Shown in pieces: positions 1-8,350 of a stretch of DNA of 31,265 nt (position 1 is the stretch's first letter; each line of letters opens with the position of its first letter). The position numbers and the translations under genes were made by a program. A model generated the notes under the pieces. That model saw nothing but the letters and a program-made list of their open reading frames with translations. It did no database searches and was not told the DNA's origin. Source of the DNA: a virus; IMG/VR virus record IMGVR_UViG_3300030451_004253, positions 1 to 31,265 of that record; one strand, 5' to 3'.

Positions 1-14
1 GATTAGATCGTCAC

Positions 15-488
15 ATGGCAGAAAGAGAATATGTCGTATGTGTAGGAGATACATCAATAGGACTTGATGAACTACACGATCCCATTGGTAAAGAAGAAAT
101 ATTAATTACACCTGTTATCGCTGGAGCTGGAGGAAATACAGGGAAAATTATTATAGGAATAGCTTTAATTGCTACTGCTATCTTTATGCCAGCATCTGCT
201 GGTGCAGCATTTGCAGGGATAAAAGCTGCTGGTTGGGAAGGAGCAGGTTGGGTTGCTACTACTTTGTTTAAAACTGGTACTGCGTTGGTTTTATATGGCA
301 TAGCAGGGATGCTTACTCCTGTTCCTAAAACACCTGAGAAAACTGAAGACCCAAGAGAATCGTTTAATTTTAGCGGGATTACCAATACGAACGCCGCAGG
401 TGTTCCTGTCCCTATTGTTTTAGGACGTACAATAACAGGAAGCGTTGTTGTCAGCGCAGGTATTGATACCGTTCAGGTAGACACATGA
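15..488 (+). CDS. Tail assembly protein, lambda gpI-like
   Basis: This 157-aa protein resembles the phage lambda tail assembly protein I family, which acts with the tail-tip protein J while the tip complex is built. The C-terminal third carries the family-like stretch around residues 117-150: a SFNFSG start, a NTNAAGVPVPIVLGR segment and a VVSAGI ending. The middle (about residues 43-100) is hydrophobic and glycine/alanine-rich, with two potential membrane-spanning or amphipathic segments, as is usual for this family. The stop overlaps the start of the J-like gene by 4 nt (ATGA), so the two are probably translationally coupled. The gene before it lies outside the window; a TAG at 4-6 could be its stop. 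The family call is made by recognition, with no search. Confidence 0.8.
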   Translation: MAEREYVVCVGDTSIGLDELHDPIGKEEILITPVIAGAGGNTGKIIIGIALIATAIFMPASAGAAFAGIKAAGWEGAGWVATTLFKTGTALVLYGIAGMLTPVPKTPEKTEDPRESFNFSGITNTNAAGVPVPIVLGRTITGSVVVSAGIDTVQVDT

Positions 489-3400
489 CTACAACAATTA
501 TTGGTGCTGGTTCAGGGAAAGGTGGCGGAGGTAGTAGTAGAACTCCTCGGACAGCAAGAGATAGTTTAGACAGTAGAGAATTTGCAAACGTAACGGAAGT
601 CATTGCAGAAGGGCCAATTGAAGGTCTTGCTAACGGATTACAATCTGTTTTCTTAAACGACACTGCTCTTCAAAATGCAAATGGAACGTATAACTTTCAG
701 GATGTTGATTTATACGAAAGAACAGGAACAGCAAATCAAACTGTAATTCCTTTAGATTCTTCTCGTTCCGTTTTAAGTTCTACTGCTGTTAATGTTCCAG
801 TAACTAAAGATTACCCTGTAACAAGAACAATAAATGATACAAGTGTTGATGCTGTCAGAGTAACAATTAATATTCCTGCACTTCAGAAAATAAACAACGA
901 AAATGGGGATACTTTAGGTTCACAAATTCAATTAAAAATAGCTGTTAGATATACAAATATTTCGACAGGAAATCAGACGGCCTATGACAACGTGATTGGG
1001 TATGATACAGATGAAATAATAAAAGGAAGAACTGCTGATTCATACAACAGACAATACGAAATTAGATTTAAAAAAGGCGCTGGAGAAATAGGAGAAAATT
1101 CAACTTATACAATTAAAGTTACAAGAGTAACGAAAGATTCTACTGATTCATTACATTCTAATGCGTTTAATTGGAGTTCATTTACTACTGTTAAATTTGC
1201 ACCTCAAACATATGACAACACGGCGTTAATTGGCATCAGATTGGATGCACAACAATTTAGTTCAATCCCTTCGAGAAAATATGATATTAAAGGTTTAAAA
1301 GTACAAATTCCAACAGGAGTTACGGTTGATAGTGATACAGGAAGAATTATCTATCCGACTAACTTTATATGGGATGGAACGTTTCAAGCTGCAACCTGGA
1401 CTTCATGCCCTAGCTGGCTGTTATATGCGTTACTTTTAAACAGTAGATTTGGACTTGGAGATCATTTTGAGGCTTCGCAATTAGATAAATGGGCGTTTTT
1501 TCGTGCTAGTAAATATGCCAATGAAGAGGTTTCATATACATTGGATTATGGGGATGGAGGAGTAGTAACAAAAGAAGCGAGATTCAGTTGTAATGCAACA
1601 ATTAATTCAACAGATGAAGCCTATAACGTAATAAATCAGCTTCTTTCTGTAATGCGTTGCCAAGGTTTTTGGGAAGATGGAAGTTTAACTATTGGTCAAG
1701 ATGCGCCTTCTGATCCTGTTTATAATTTTAATCAAAGCAATGTAACCGAAGAAGGTTTTTCATATACAAATGCAAGTAATAAAAACAAGCCAACAGTTGT
1801 TGTTGTTGCTTATTTAGATTTGACTTTAAAAGACAGGGCATATGAAGTTGTAAAAGATACCGATGCAATTACCAAGAGAGGACAAATCAAAAAAAGTGTT
1901 ACGGCTTTTGCTTGTGCCAGTAGAGCGCAAGCTAATAGATTAGGTAAGTGGCTTTTATATGAAGAAAATAATAGTGAAATTGTTGCTTTTACTTCTAATT
2001 TAGTTACAGCCCAGTTATTAAAACCAGGGCAAATAATATCTATTGCTGATCCTGTAAAGGCAGGTTCAAGAAGAGCTGGAAGGATCAGTTCAGCAACAAT
2101 TAATTCAATTGATATTGATGACGGTGGCGAAATAAGTAATATAAATCTTTCAAATTCTCCATCATTAAGTGTTATTTTACCAGATGGAACATTTGACTCT
2201 GGTCATTTAATTACAAGTGTTGGTAGTTATTGTATTGGTAATTATTGGGACATAGATTATACAACAGGAGGCGGATCGATAACAATTGGAGATACTTTTC
2301 AGGCAATACCAGAAGCAAATAGTGTATGGGTTGTAGAAAGTTCAGACTTACTAACTTCCTTATGGAGAGTAATAGGAATAAAAGAAGAAAATGATTTCTT
2401 ATATACAGTTGAAGCCGTTTCACATAATCCAGGTAAATATCAATATATAGAACAAGGTCTTGCCTTAACACACAGAGACACGACGAATTTAAATGTTATT
2501 CCTGCAACACCGCAAAATGTACAAGTTTTAGATGTTCCACGTTATGACGGCACAACAACGAAAGAGCTTCAATATGAATTAAATGGTCGAATTGCGATAA
2601 AAGTAACAATTCACTGGGCAGGCGTTTCAGGCGTGGATCGTTATAGAGTTAAGTGGAGACATGAAGACGATAATTTCACAACTCAAATGGTAAATAATAC
2701 CACAATTGATTTAATGGATGTAAAACGCGGGACGTATTCAATACAAGTTTCAAGTATTAGCTCTAGTGGAATATTATTTAGTGAACCTGCTACTTTTAAT
2801 TTTAGGGTTGATGGCATAGAAGATCCTCCTGATGGTATTACAGGACTATCAATGGTTCCAATATCTGAAACTTTAGCGGTTCTATCTTGGAAAGAAGTTG
2901 CTGAGTTAGATGTTAAATTAGGCGGTCAAATTATTATCAGACATGACCCCAGAACAACGGGATCAGCTAATTGGTTGACAAGTAATAAGATTGTTGATGG
3001 TGTTTCAGGTGCTTCGACTCAAAAACAAGTTCCTTTATTAGCTGGAACGTACTTTGTTAAGGCCCAAGATTATTTAGGTAATAAATCAACGAATCCTGCT
3101 TCTTTTGTAACTACATTACCTGAAACAACAAGACGATTAAATATAAAAACATGGAGCGAAGAAACTGGATTTTCTGGAGCAAAAGTTAATAGTGCTTTAG
3201 GTGTTACAGGAGATAATTTGGTTTTAACTCCTAGTCCTTATGTTGCCTCTGGGTATCATGATCCTTTTTATGTCAACGGAGATGAAGAGGGTGAATATAC
3301 GTTTGCGACAACCTTTGATTTTGGTCATGCAGGAGTTCAATACGACGCAGTATTAAGGAAAGAAGTTATCAGTAATTCAATCGCAGCAACGGGGACATTG

Positions 3401-3937
3401 TGGGACGCAAGATTTGGTTTGTTTGATGCTGCATCAGGAACTATTGACGGGGACGTGCGCGACGAGGCAAATGTTGATTTATATGTAAGAACAACTCCTG
3501 ATGATCCAAGTGCTTCACCTACATGGGGAAATTGGGCAGAGTTTGAAGCTGCAATCATTAGGGCAAGAGGTGTTGAAGTAAAAGCCGTTATTTCTTCGCT
3601 TAGCTCAGATTCAAAGGTGACAATTAGTGCTTTAGGTGCAACGCTAGATTTATTACAAAGAACTGATAGTGCTTCTGTTGAAGCTGACGGCTTGCTACCA
3701 GATGACAATACAAATCCTTTGGTTAATAAAACAGGGACAGGAATTTATGCTGTCACTTTTGAGAAAGCTTTTTATGATACGCCACAAGTTCAAATTACTC
3801 CTAACGCTTCAAGTTCAAATTTATTTGTAAGTGTTTCTAGCTTAAGTCGTACAGGATTTACCGCAACATTCAATAATGGGAGTAATGTAGACACAGCATT
3901 TATGTACACTGTGACAGGATTCGGGAGGGCCATCTAA
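485..3937 (+). CDS. Tail tip / host specificity protein, lambda J-like
   Basis: This large (1150 aa) central tail-tip protein is of the lambda gpJ type, which sits at the distal end of a non-contractile tail and contacts the host receptor. The N-terminus has the glycine/serine-rich start and the VTEVIAEGPIEGL segment typical of J proteins. The baseplate-hub-like part fills about residues 30-660. Fibronectin type III-like domains follow at about 671-780 and 785-870. The C-terminal 250 residues are beta-rich and end in a segment with FEKAFYDTPQVQITP, like receptor-binding domains of other phage tips. The stop and next start share an A (TAATG). The order gpI then J strongly supports a siphovirus. 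The receptor is unknown. Confidence 0.88.
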   Translation: MTTTIIGAGSGKGGGGSSRTPRTARDSLDSREFANVTEVIAEGPIEGLANGLQSVFLNDTALQNANGTYNFQDVDLYERTGTANQTVIPLDSSRSVLSSTAVNVPVTKDYPVTRTINDTSVDAVRVTINIPALQKINNENGDTLGSQIQLKIAVRYTNISTGNQTAYDNVIGYDTDEIIKGRTADSYNRQYEIRFKKGAGEIGENSTYTIKVTRVTKDSTDSLHSNAFNWSSFTTVKFAPQTYDNTALIGIRLDAQQFSSIPSRKYDIKGLKVQIPTGVTVDSDTGRIIYPTNFIWDGTFQAATWTSCPSWLLYALLLNSRFGLGDHFEASQLDKWAFFRASKYANEEVSYTLDYGDGGVVTKEARFSCNATINSTDEAYNVINQLLSVMRCQGFWEDGSLTIGQDAPSDPVYNFNQSNVTEEGFSYTNASNKNKPTVVVVAYLDLTLKDRAYEVVKDTDAITKRGQIKKSVTAFACASRAQANRLGKWLLYEENNSEIVAFTSNLVTAQLLKPGQIISIADPVKAGSRRAGRISSATINSIDIDDGGEISNINLSNSPSLSVILPDGTFDSGHLITSVGSYCIGNYWDIDYTTGGGSITIGDTFQAIPEANSVWVVESSDLLTSLWRVIGIKEENDFLYTVEAVSHNPGKYQYIEQGLALTHRDTTNLNVIPATPQNVQVLDVPRYDGTTTKELQYELNGRIAIKVTIHWAGVSGVDRYRVKWRHEDDNFTTQMVNNTTIDLMDVKRGTYSIQVSSISSSGILFSEPATFNFRVDGIEDPPDGITGLSMVPISETLAVLSWKEVAELDVKLGGQIIIRHDPRTTGSANWLTSNKIVDGVSGASTQKQVPLLAGTYFVKAQDYLGNKSTNPASFVTTLPETTRRLNIKTWSEETGFSGAKVNSALGVTGDNLVLTPSPYVASGYHDPFYVNGDEEGEYTFATTFDFGHAGVQYDAVLRKEVISNSIAATGTLWDARFGLFDAASGTIDGDVRDEANVDLYVRTTPDDPSASPTWGNWAEFEAAIIRARGVEVKAVISSLSSDSKVTISALGATLDLLQRTDSASVEADGLLPDDNTNPLVNKTGTGIYAVTFEKAFYDTPQVQITPNASSSNLFVSVSSLSRTGFTATFNNGSNVDTAFMYTVTGFGRAI

Positions 3938-5154
3938 TGCCACAAGCAAACCCACCAGGCGGAGCAAATGATCAGCGTTTAGAAAACGTAACTTTTCCGC
4001 AAGCAAGGATGGATATTAATGACAACCTTGAAGCTCTTCAAACATTAAATAGCGGTAACAGTGAGCCATCAACTAAAGCTGCTTTTATGCAATGGCTTGA
4101 TACCAACACTGATCCTGCTGTTTTAAAAATTAGAAATAGTGCGAATAATGGTTGGATTGAAGTGGGATCGTTAAGTGCGACAGAATATGCAACGAAAGGT
4201 TTAACAGCAATTGCTAATGGTGGAACGGGTGCGACGACAGCAGCAGCCGCCGCAGCAGCATTATTACCGGCTCAAGCTAATAATTCAGGAAAGAATTTAA
4301 CAACTGATGGAAGTGCCTTAAGTTGGGCTGAAACTATTTCATCTTCCTTTGCTCGTTTTGACTACACAGGTAACACCCAAACTTGGACTAAGCCATCAAC
4401 AGGGACAATTGTTGTAATCCTTTGTTGGGGTGGCGGCGGTGGTGGTGCTGTAGATAGTCAATCAGATGAAGGCGGAGGAGGAGGAGGTGGCGGAGCCTGT
4501 GGTTTATTGATAAAACCTTTTTCTGAATTAACAGACAGTAGTTACACAGTGACGGTTGGTGCGGGAGGAGCGCAAAGATCAGGTAATGGAGAAGGGTTTG
4601 ACGGATCAAATTCAACTGTTGTAGGGACAAACGACGGAACTATCGTTACTGGTTATGGTGGTGAGGGAGGGGTTAGAGGAACAAATAGTTATAACTCAGG
4701 AGGAGGAGGTTTTGGCGGAGGGAATACTAAGCATGGGAACCAATACAGTGCTCAAAAGATACAGGCAATGAGCGACGGGGCAGGATGGGGAGCATACGCA
4801 ACAGGAACATCACCAAACTATACAAACGGTATGGGAACTAGATTCGCTGGCAGCGCAACTTTTGGCGGTGGTGGTGGTGGTAGTGCTAGACCTTGGGGTA
4901 CTTTTTATAATTACGGTGGTTCTTCTGTCTTTGGTGGTGGTGGTGGTGGAGGATCGAATGAAAATGGGAATACAGTGGGGGACGGAAATGCATGGGGTGG
5001 AACAAGTATGTTAGGCGGTAACGGAGGGAACGGCGGCGGTGACAGTGGTGGTGGAAATTCTACTGCTGGTTCTGTCCCTGGCGGAGGAGGCGGTGGTGAT
5101 GACTATACTGGCCAAGCAGGTGGCGCTGGCAGAGTTGAGTTCTATGTTTTTTAA
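3937..5154 (+). CDS. Glycine-rich tail adhesin
   Basis: This 405-aa tail-associated protein starts on the last base of the J-like stop codon (TAATG). Residues 1-140 look like an attachment region, with an alanine run (TAAAAAAA) near residue 103. From about residue 145 a TWTKPSTGTIVVILCWGGGG motif opens a glycine-rich domain that runs to the C-terminus, with repeated GGGGGG tracts broken by short variable loops. In this type of domain, seen in T2 gp38-like adhesins and many tail fibres, polyglycine strands form a sandwich and the loops set specificity. It is therefore probably a receptor-binding adhesin at the tail tip. The glycine tracts are coded by a mix of GGT, GGA and GGC, so the DNA is less repetitive than the protein. 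Confidence 0.75.
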   Translation: MPQANPPGGANDQRLENVTFPQARMDINDNLEALQTLNSGNSEPSTKAAFMQWLDTNTDPAVLKIRNSANNGWIEVGSLSATEYATKGLTAIANGGTGATTAAAAAAALLPAQANNSGKNLTTDGSALSWAETISSSFARFDYTGNTQTWTKPSTGTIVVILCWGGGGGGAVDSQSDEGGGGGGGGACGLLIKPFSELTDSSYTVTVGAGGAQRSGNGEGFDGSNSTVVGTNDGTIVTGYGGEGGVRGTNSYNSGGGGFGGGNTKHGNQYSAQKIQAMSDGAGWGAYATGTSPNYTNGMGTRFAGSATFGGGGGGSARPWGTFYNYGGSSVFGGGGGGGSNENGNTVGDGNAWGGTSMLGGNGGNGGGDSGGGNSTAGSVPGGGGGGDDYTGQAGGAGRVEFYVF

Positions 5155-5205
5155 AAAGCAAAATTTATATTATTTGAATTACACTGTTAAGAAAGCGTTA
5201 GTCCT

Positions 5206-5547
5206 ATGGCAATAGCACCTGGAACGTATGACATGACGATCCAACGAAGATCGGATCATAGTGTAAATTTTGAGCTAAAAGATTCAAATAATGCTGCTGT
5301 TAATTTGACAGGTTATACTCTGACTTCACAAGTTTGGGATGAATCGAGGACAAGCAAAGCAGCAGACGCAACCATTACGGTTACTAATACAACAGGTGGT
5401 TTGTTTACTTGGAAGGTGACGGATACTCAGACAACAACCTTTACGGCTACTGAATACAAATATGATATTTTATTAACCAATGGATCCGGTGACAAAGAAT
5501 ATTGGGTTGAAGGTACAATTTACATGAGTGAAGGTTACACAGCATGA
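5206..5547 (+). CDS. Small beta-rich tail/baseplate protein
   Basis: This 113-aa protein opens with MAIAPGTYDMTIQRR and continues as alternating beta strands (NFELKDSNNAAVNLTGYTL, then a WDESR turn, then TGGLFTWKVTD). The layout recalls the small beta-sandwich domain of BppU-type baseplate proteins and similar proteins placed just before phage fibres. It has no membrane segment or signal peptide. Its last codons overlap the start of the long fibre gene (ATGA), which suggests it is made with the fibre and may link it to the tail. It is separated from the upstream adhesin by 51 nt. The functional call is by position and general fold; I do not recognise a precise family. Confidence 0.6.
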   Translation: MAIAPGTYDMTIQRRSDHSVNFELKDSNNAAVNLTGYTLTSQVWDESRTSKAADATITVTNTTGGLFTWKVTDTQTTTFTATEYKYDILLTNGSGDKEYWVEGTIYMSEGYTA

Positions 5548-8336
5548 CATCAGTTAACGTCACTACGAATAAAAATACAATCACCGTTCAAGAAGGTGAC
5601 GCTACGACAGTTACGGTCGCTACTCAAGGGCCGCAAGGTGCTTCGATAGCAGGGCCAGCAGGAGCAGATGGCGGTTCAAATATTGTTTTAGATTCAACTC
5701 CACAATTAGGAGGTGACTTAGATGCAAATGGTAATGATATTGACATGGGTACAAATGTTATTACAGATGCAAGAGTCGGAGAATGGCTTGCGACAAAGAC
5801 AAAAGTTGACGGAATAGAAAATGCAGCAACGGCAGATCAAACAGGAGCAGAAATAAAAACAGCGTATGAAGCAGAAAGTGACACAAACGCTTTCACTGAT
5901 GCGTTGAAAACAAAGCTTGAGGGAATAGAAGCCAGTGCAACTGGAGATCAAACAAACGCAGAAATTAGAACTGCTGTAGAAGCAGCGTCAGATTCAAATG
6001 TATTTACAGACGCAGATCATACAAAGTTAAACGGCATAGAGTCTTCGGCAACTGCCGACCAAACAGGAGCAGAGATTAAGACTGCCTATGAAGCCGAGTC
6101 AGATACAAACGCTTTCACTGATGCTGAGAAAACAAAGTTATCAGGAATTGCTACGTCTGCTAATAACTATGTTCACCCGAACCATAGCGGTGAGGTCACT
6201 TCGAGTGCTGATGGGGCAACAGTTATTGCATCAAATATTGTTGATGAAGACAACTTAAAAATCAGTAATTCCCCTTCTAATGGAACGTTCCTTCAATACA
6301 AAGATGGAACAGATGAATTAACTTGGGCAACACCTACTGATACGAATACAACTTACACAGCAGGAACAGGATTAAACCTTAGTGGGACTGAATTTTCTGT
6401 TACATCATTAGCACTTACAACAGTTCAGGAAGCGGCTAACGAAACGGCCATGCTTGCGTTAACAACGCAAGAGGGTGATGTTGTTGTTCGTACTGATGAA
6501 AATAAAAGCTATGTAAAAAATGCAGGTACGGCTGGAACGATGGCAGATTTTACTCTGCTTAGAACCCCAACTGATGCTGTTCTTTCTGTTAATGGAAACA
6601 CTGGAGCGATCACGGCAGCTCAGATTGCAAGTGCAGTTGAAGCGGCTTCTGATTCAAATACCTTCACGGATGCAGACCATACGAAACTAAACGGAATTGA
6701 AACGAGTGCTACTGCTGATCAAACTGGAGCTGAGATAAAAACTGCTTATGAAGCCGAGTCAGATACAAATGCCTACACAGATGCAGAAAAAACAAAGTTA
6801 GCTGGTATAGAAGCCTCTGCTACAGCAGATCAAACGGATGCTGAAATTAGAGCTGCTGTTGAAGCCGCTACTGATAGTAATGTTTTCACTGACGCTGATC
6901 ACACAAAATTAAACGCTATAGAAGCCAATGCTACTGCTGATCAAACTGGTGCAGAGATCAAGACTGCATACGAGGCAGAGGCGGACACTAACGCTTTTAC
7001 TGACACGTTAAAAACAAAGTTAGATGGTATTGCTACAGGCGCAGAAGTAAACGTCCAAAGTGATTGGAACTCTTCTTCAGGAGATTCTCAAATACTTAAT
7101 AAGCCAACAATCCCAACCAATACAGACACAACTTATTCAATCTCTTGTGTTGATGGAGATAACACAGATGAAGAAAAGATTCGTTTAACTGCTGGAGGTG
7201 ATGGCAGTGGTACAGATGATGTTGTCTTAGAAGCTGGTACAGGTTTAAGCATTGCTAGATCAGGCGATAAAATCACATTTACCAATACAGTTACAGATAC
7301 AAATACACAGCTAACAACAGAAGAAGTTCAGGACATTATCGGCGCAATGGTCGCTGGTAATACTGAAACTAATATTTCGGTGACTTACGACGATACAAAT
7401 GGAAAATTAGATTTTGTTTCTACAGATACGAATACAACTTATAGTGTTGTAACAAGTAGCGCCGATGGTTTAGCGCCACAATTACCTGGCTCCCATGGCG
7501 GTAAATTTCTTAAGGCAGATGGAACGTGGGAAGTACCACCAGATACCAATACACAAGTAAATATAGATGACACACCAGTTAACGGTGTTACTGATGAGGC
7601 TATAAGTTCTAATTGGGCCTATGATCACAACGCTGCCACAGGAAATAGTGCTCACGTACCAGCAGCAGGTAGCTCTGGTCAGTTTTTAAAACATGACGGC
7701 ACGTGGGGTACTCCTCCAGATACAACATATTCAGTACAAGACGGGCAACTTTCTCAGAACAATTTCACTGACGCAGATCATACAAAGTTAGATGGAATAG
7801 AGACTAGTGCTGATGTAACTGATGCAACCAATGTAGACGCGGCTGGAGCCGTAATGAATAGCGATCTGGATGGTAAGGGTGAACTATTAGTAGGTGACGG
7901 TTCAGGCGATCCAACTGCTTTAGCTGTAGGTACTAATAATTATGTTTTAACTGCTGACTCTGGTGAAGCTACTGGTGTTAAATGGGCTGCTGCGGCAACA
8001 GGAACCCCAGAAGGTACAGCAATACTTTCTACAGGTGAATCAGGTGGTACTAAATTTTTAAGAGAAGATGGTGATGGTACTTGTTCATGGCAGACGGTCT
8101 CTGGAGGCGGTGGCGGAACCCCAGGAGGCGCAAACACTCAAGTTCAGTACAACTCTTCTGGTAGCTTTGCTGGTTCGTCAAATCTTACATTTGATGGGAC
8201 AAATCTTGCTGTTGGAGGTACAGTAACAGCAACATCAACTGCATTGGCGACAGGTGGAGTTAGGAAAATTTTTACTTCTGCTTCATCGCCTCAAGCTTCT
8301 GACGGGGCAGTGGGGGATATATGGTTAAAATTCTGA
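5544..8336 (+). CDS. Long tail fibre with 37-residue repeats
   Basis: A 930-aa fibre protein. Residues 1-45 contain a short collagen-like Gly-X-Y run (GPQGASIAGPAGADGG). Two blocks of a 37-residue repeat occupy residues 89-200 and 358-493; each unit carries TADQTGAEIKTAYEA and ends in FTDAxKTKL. A single related segment (FTDADHTKLDGIE) recurs near residue 745. Between blocks are beta-rich spacers with TDTNTTY motifs, and GSHGGKFLKADGTWE near 650. The C-terminus has the motif TPGGANTQVQYNSSG and ends with DGAVGDIWLKF, an ending I recall from marine phage fibres. Such proteins form trimeric shafts that hold receptor-binding tips. The start overlaps the preceding gene by 4 nt. No intramolecular chaperone domain is obvious. 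Confidence 0.8.
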   Translation: MTSVNVTTNKNTITVQEGDATTVTVATQGPQGASIAGPAGADGGSNIVLDSTPQLGGDLDANGNDIDMGTNVITDARVGEWLATKTKVDGIENAATADQTGAEIKTAYEAESDTNAFTDALKTKLEGIEASATGDQTNAEIRTAVEAASDSNVFTDADHTKLNGIESSATADQTGAEIKTAYEAESDTNAFTDAEKTKLSGIATSANNYVHPNHSGEVTSSADGATVIASNIVDEDNLKISNSPSNGTFLQYKDGTDELTWATPTDTNTTYTAGTGLNLSGTEFSVTSLALTTVQEAANETAMLALTTQEGDVVVRTDENKSYVKNAGTAGTMADFTLLRTPTDAVLSVNGNTGAITAAQIASAVEAASDSNTFTDADHTKLNGIETSATADQTGAEIKTAYEAESDTNAYTDAEKTKLAGIEASATADQTDAEIRAAVEAATDSNVFTDADHTKLNAIEANATADQTGAEIKTAYEAEADTNAFTDTLKTKLDGIATGAEVNVQSDWNSSSGDSQILNKPTIPTNTDTTYSISCVDGDNTDEEKIRLTAGGDGSGTDDVVLEAGTGLSIARSGDKITFTNTVTDTNTQLTTEEVQDIIGAMVAGNTETNISVTYDDTNGKLDFVSTDTNTTYSVVTSSADGLAPQLPGSHGGKFLKADGTWEVPPDTNTQVNIDDTPVNGVTDEAISSNWAYDHNAATGNSAHVPAAGSSGQFLKHDGTWGTPPDTTYSVQDGQLSQNNFTDADHTKLDGIETSADVTDATNVDAAGAVMNSDLDGKGELLVGDGSGDPTALAVGTNNYVLTADSGEATGVKWAAAATGTPEGTAILSTGESGGTKFLREDGDGTCSWQTVSGGGGGTPGGANTQVQYNSSGSFAGSSNLTFDGTNLAVGGTVTATSTALATGGVRKIFTSASSPQASDGAVGDIWLKF
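5808..7022 (+). repeat. 111-bp (37-aa) tandem repeats in the fibre gene
   Basis: Block one (5808-6143) has three units. Block two (about 6615-7022) has one partial and three full units. Two unit types alternate: A-type with IKTAYEAESDTNAFTDA and B-type with IRTAVEAASDSNVFTDADH. The copies are nearly identical as protein but differ at many third codon positions, so they are not recent duplications. Confidence 0.85.
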
Positions 8337-8350
8337 CGGATGGTAATTAA

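Noticed and set aside
11-385. 124-aa minus-strand frame opposite the gpI-like gene
   Set aside because: It is the complement of a well-supported gene, with a proline/isoleucine-rich unnatural composition.
5808-7022. CRISPR-like repeat array
   Set aside because: The repeats are in-frame 111-bp protein repeats without spacers of unrelated sequence.
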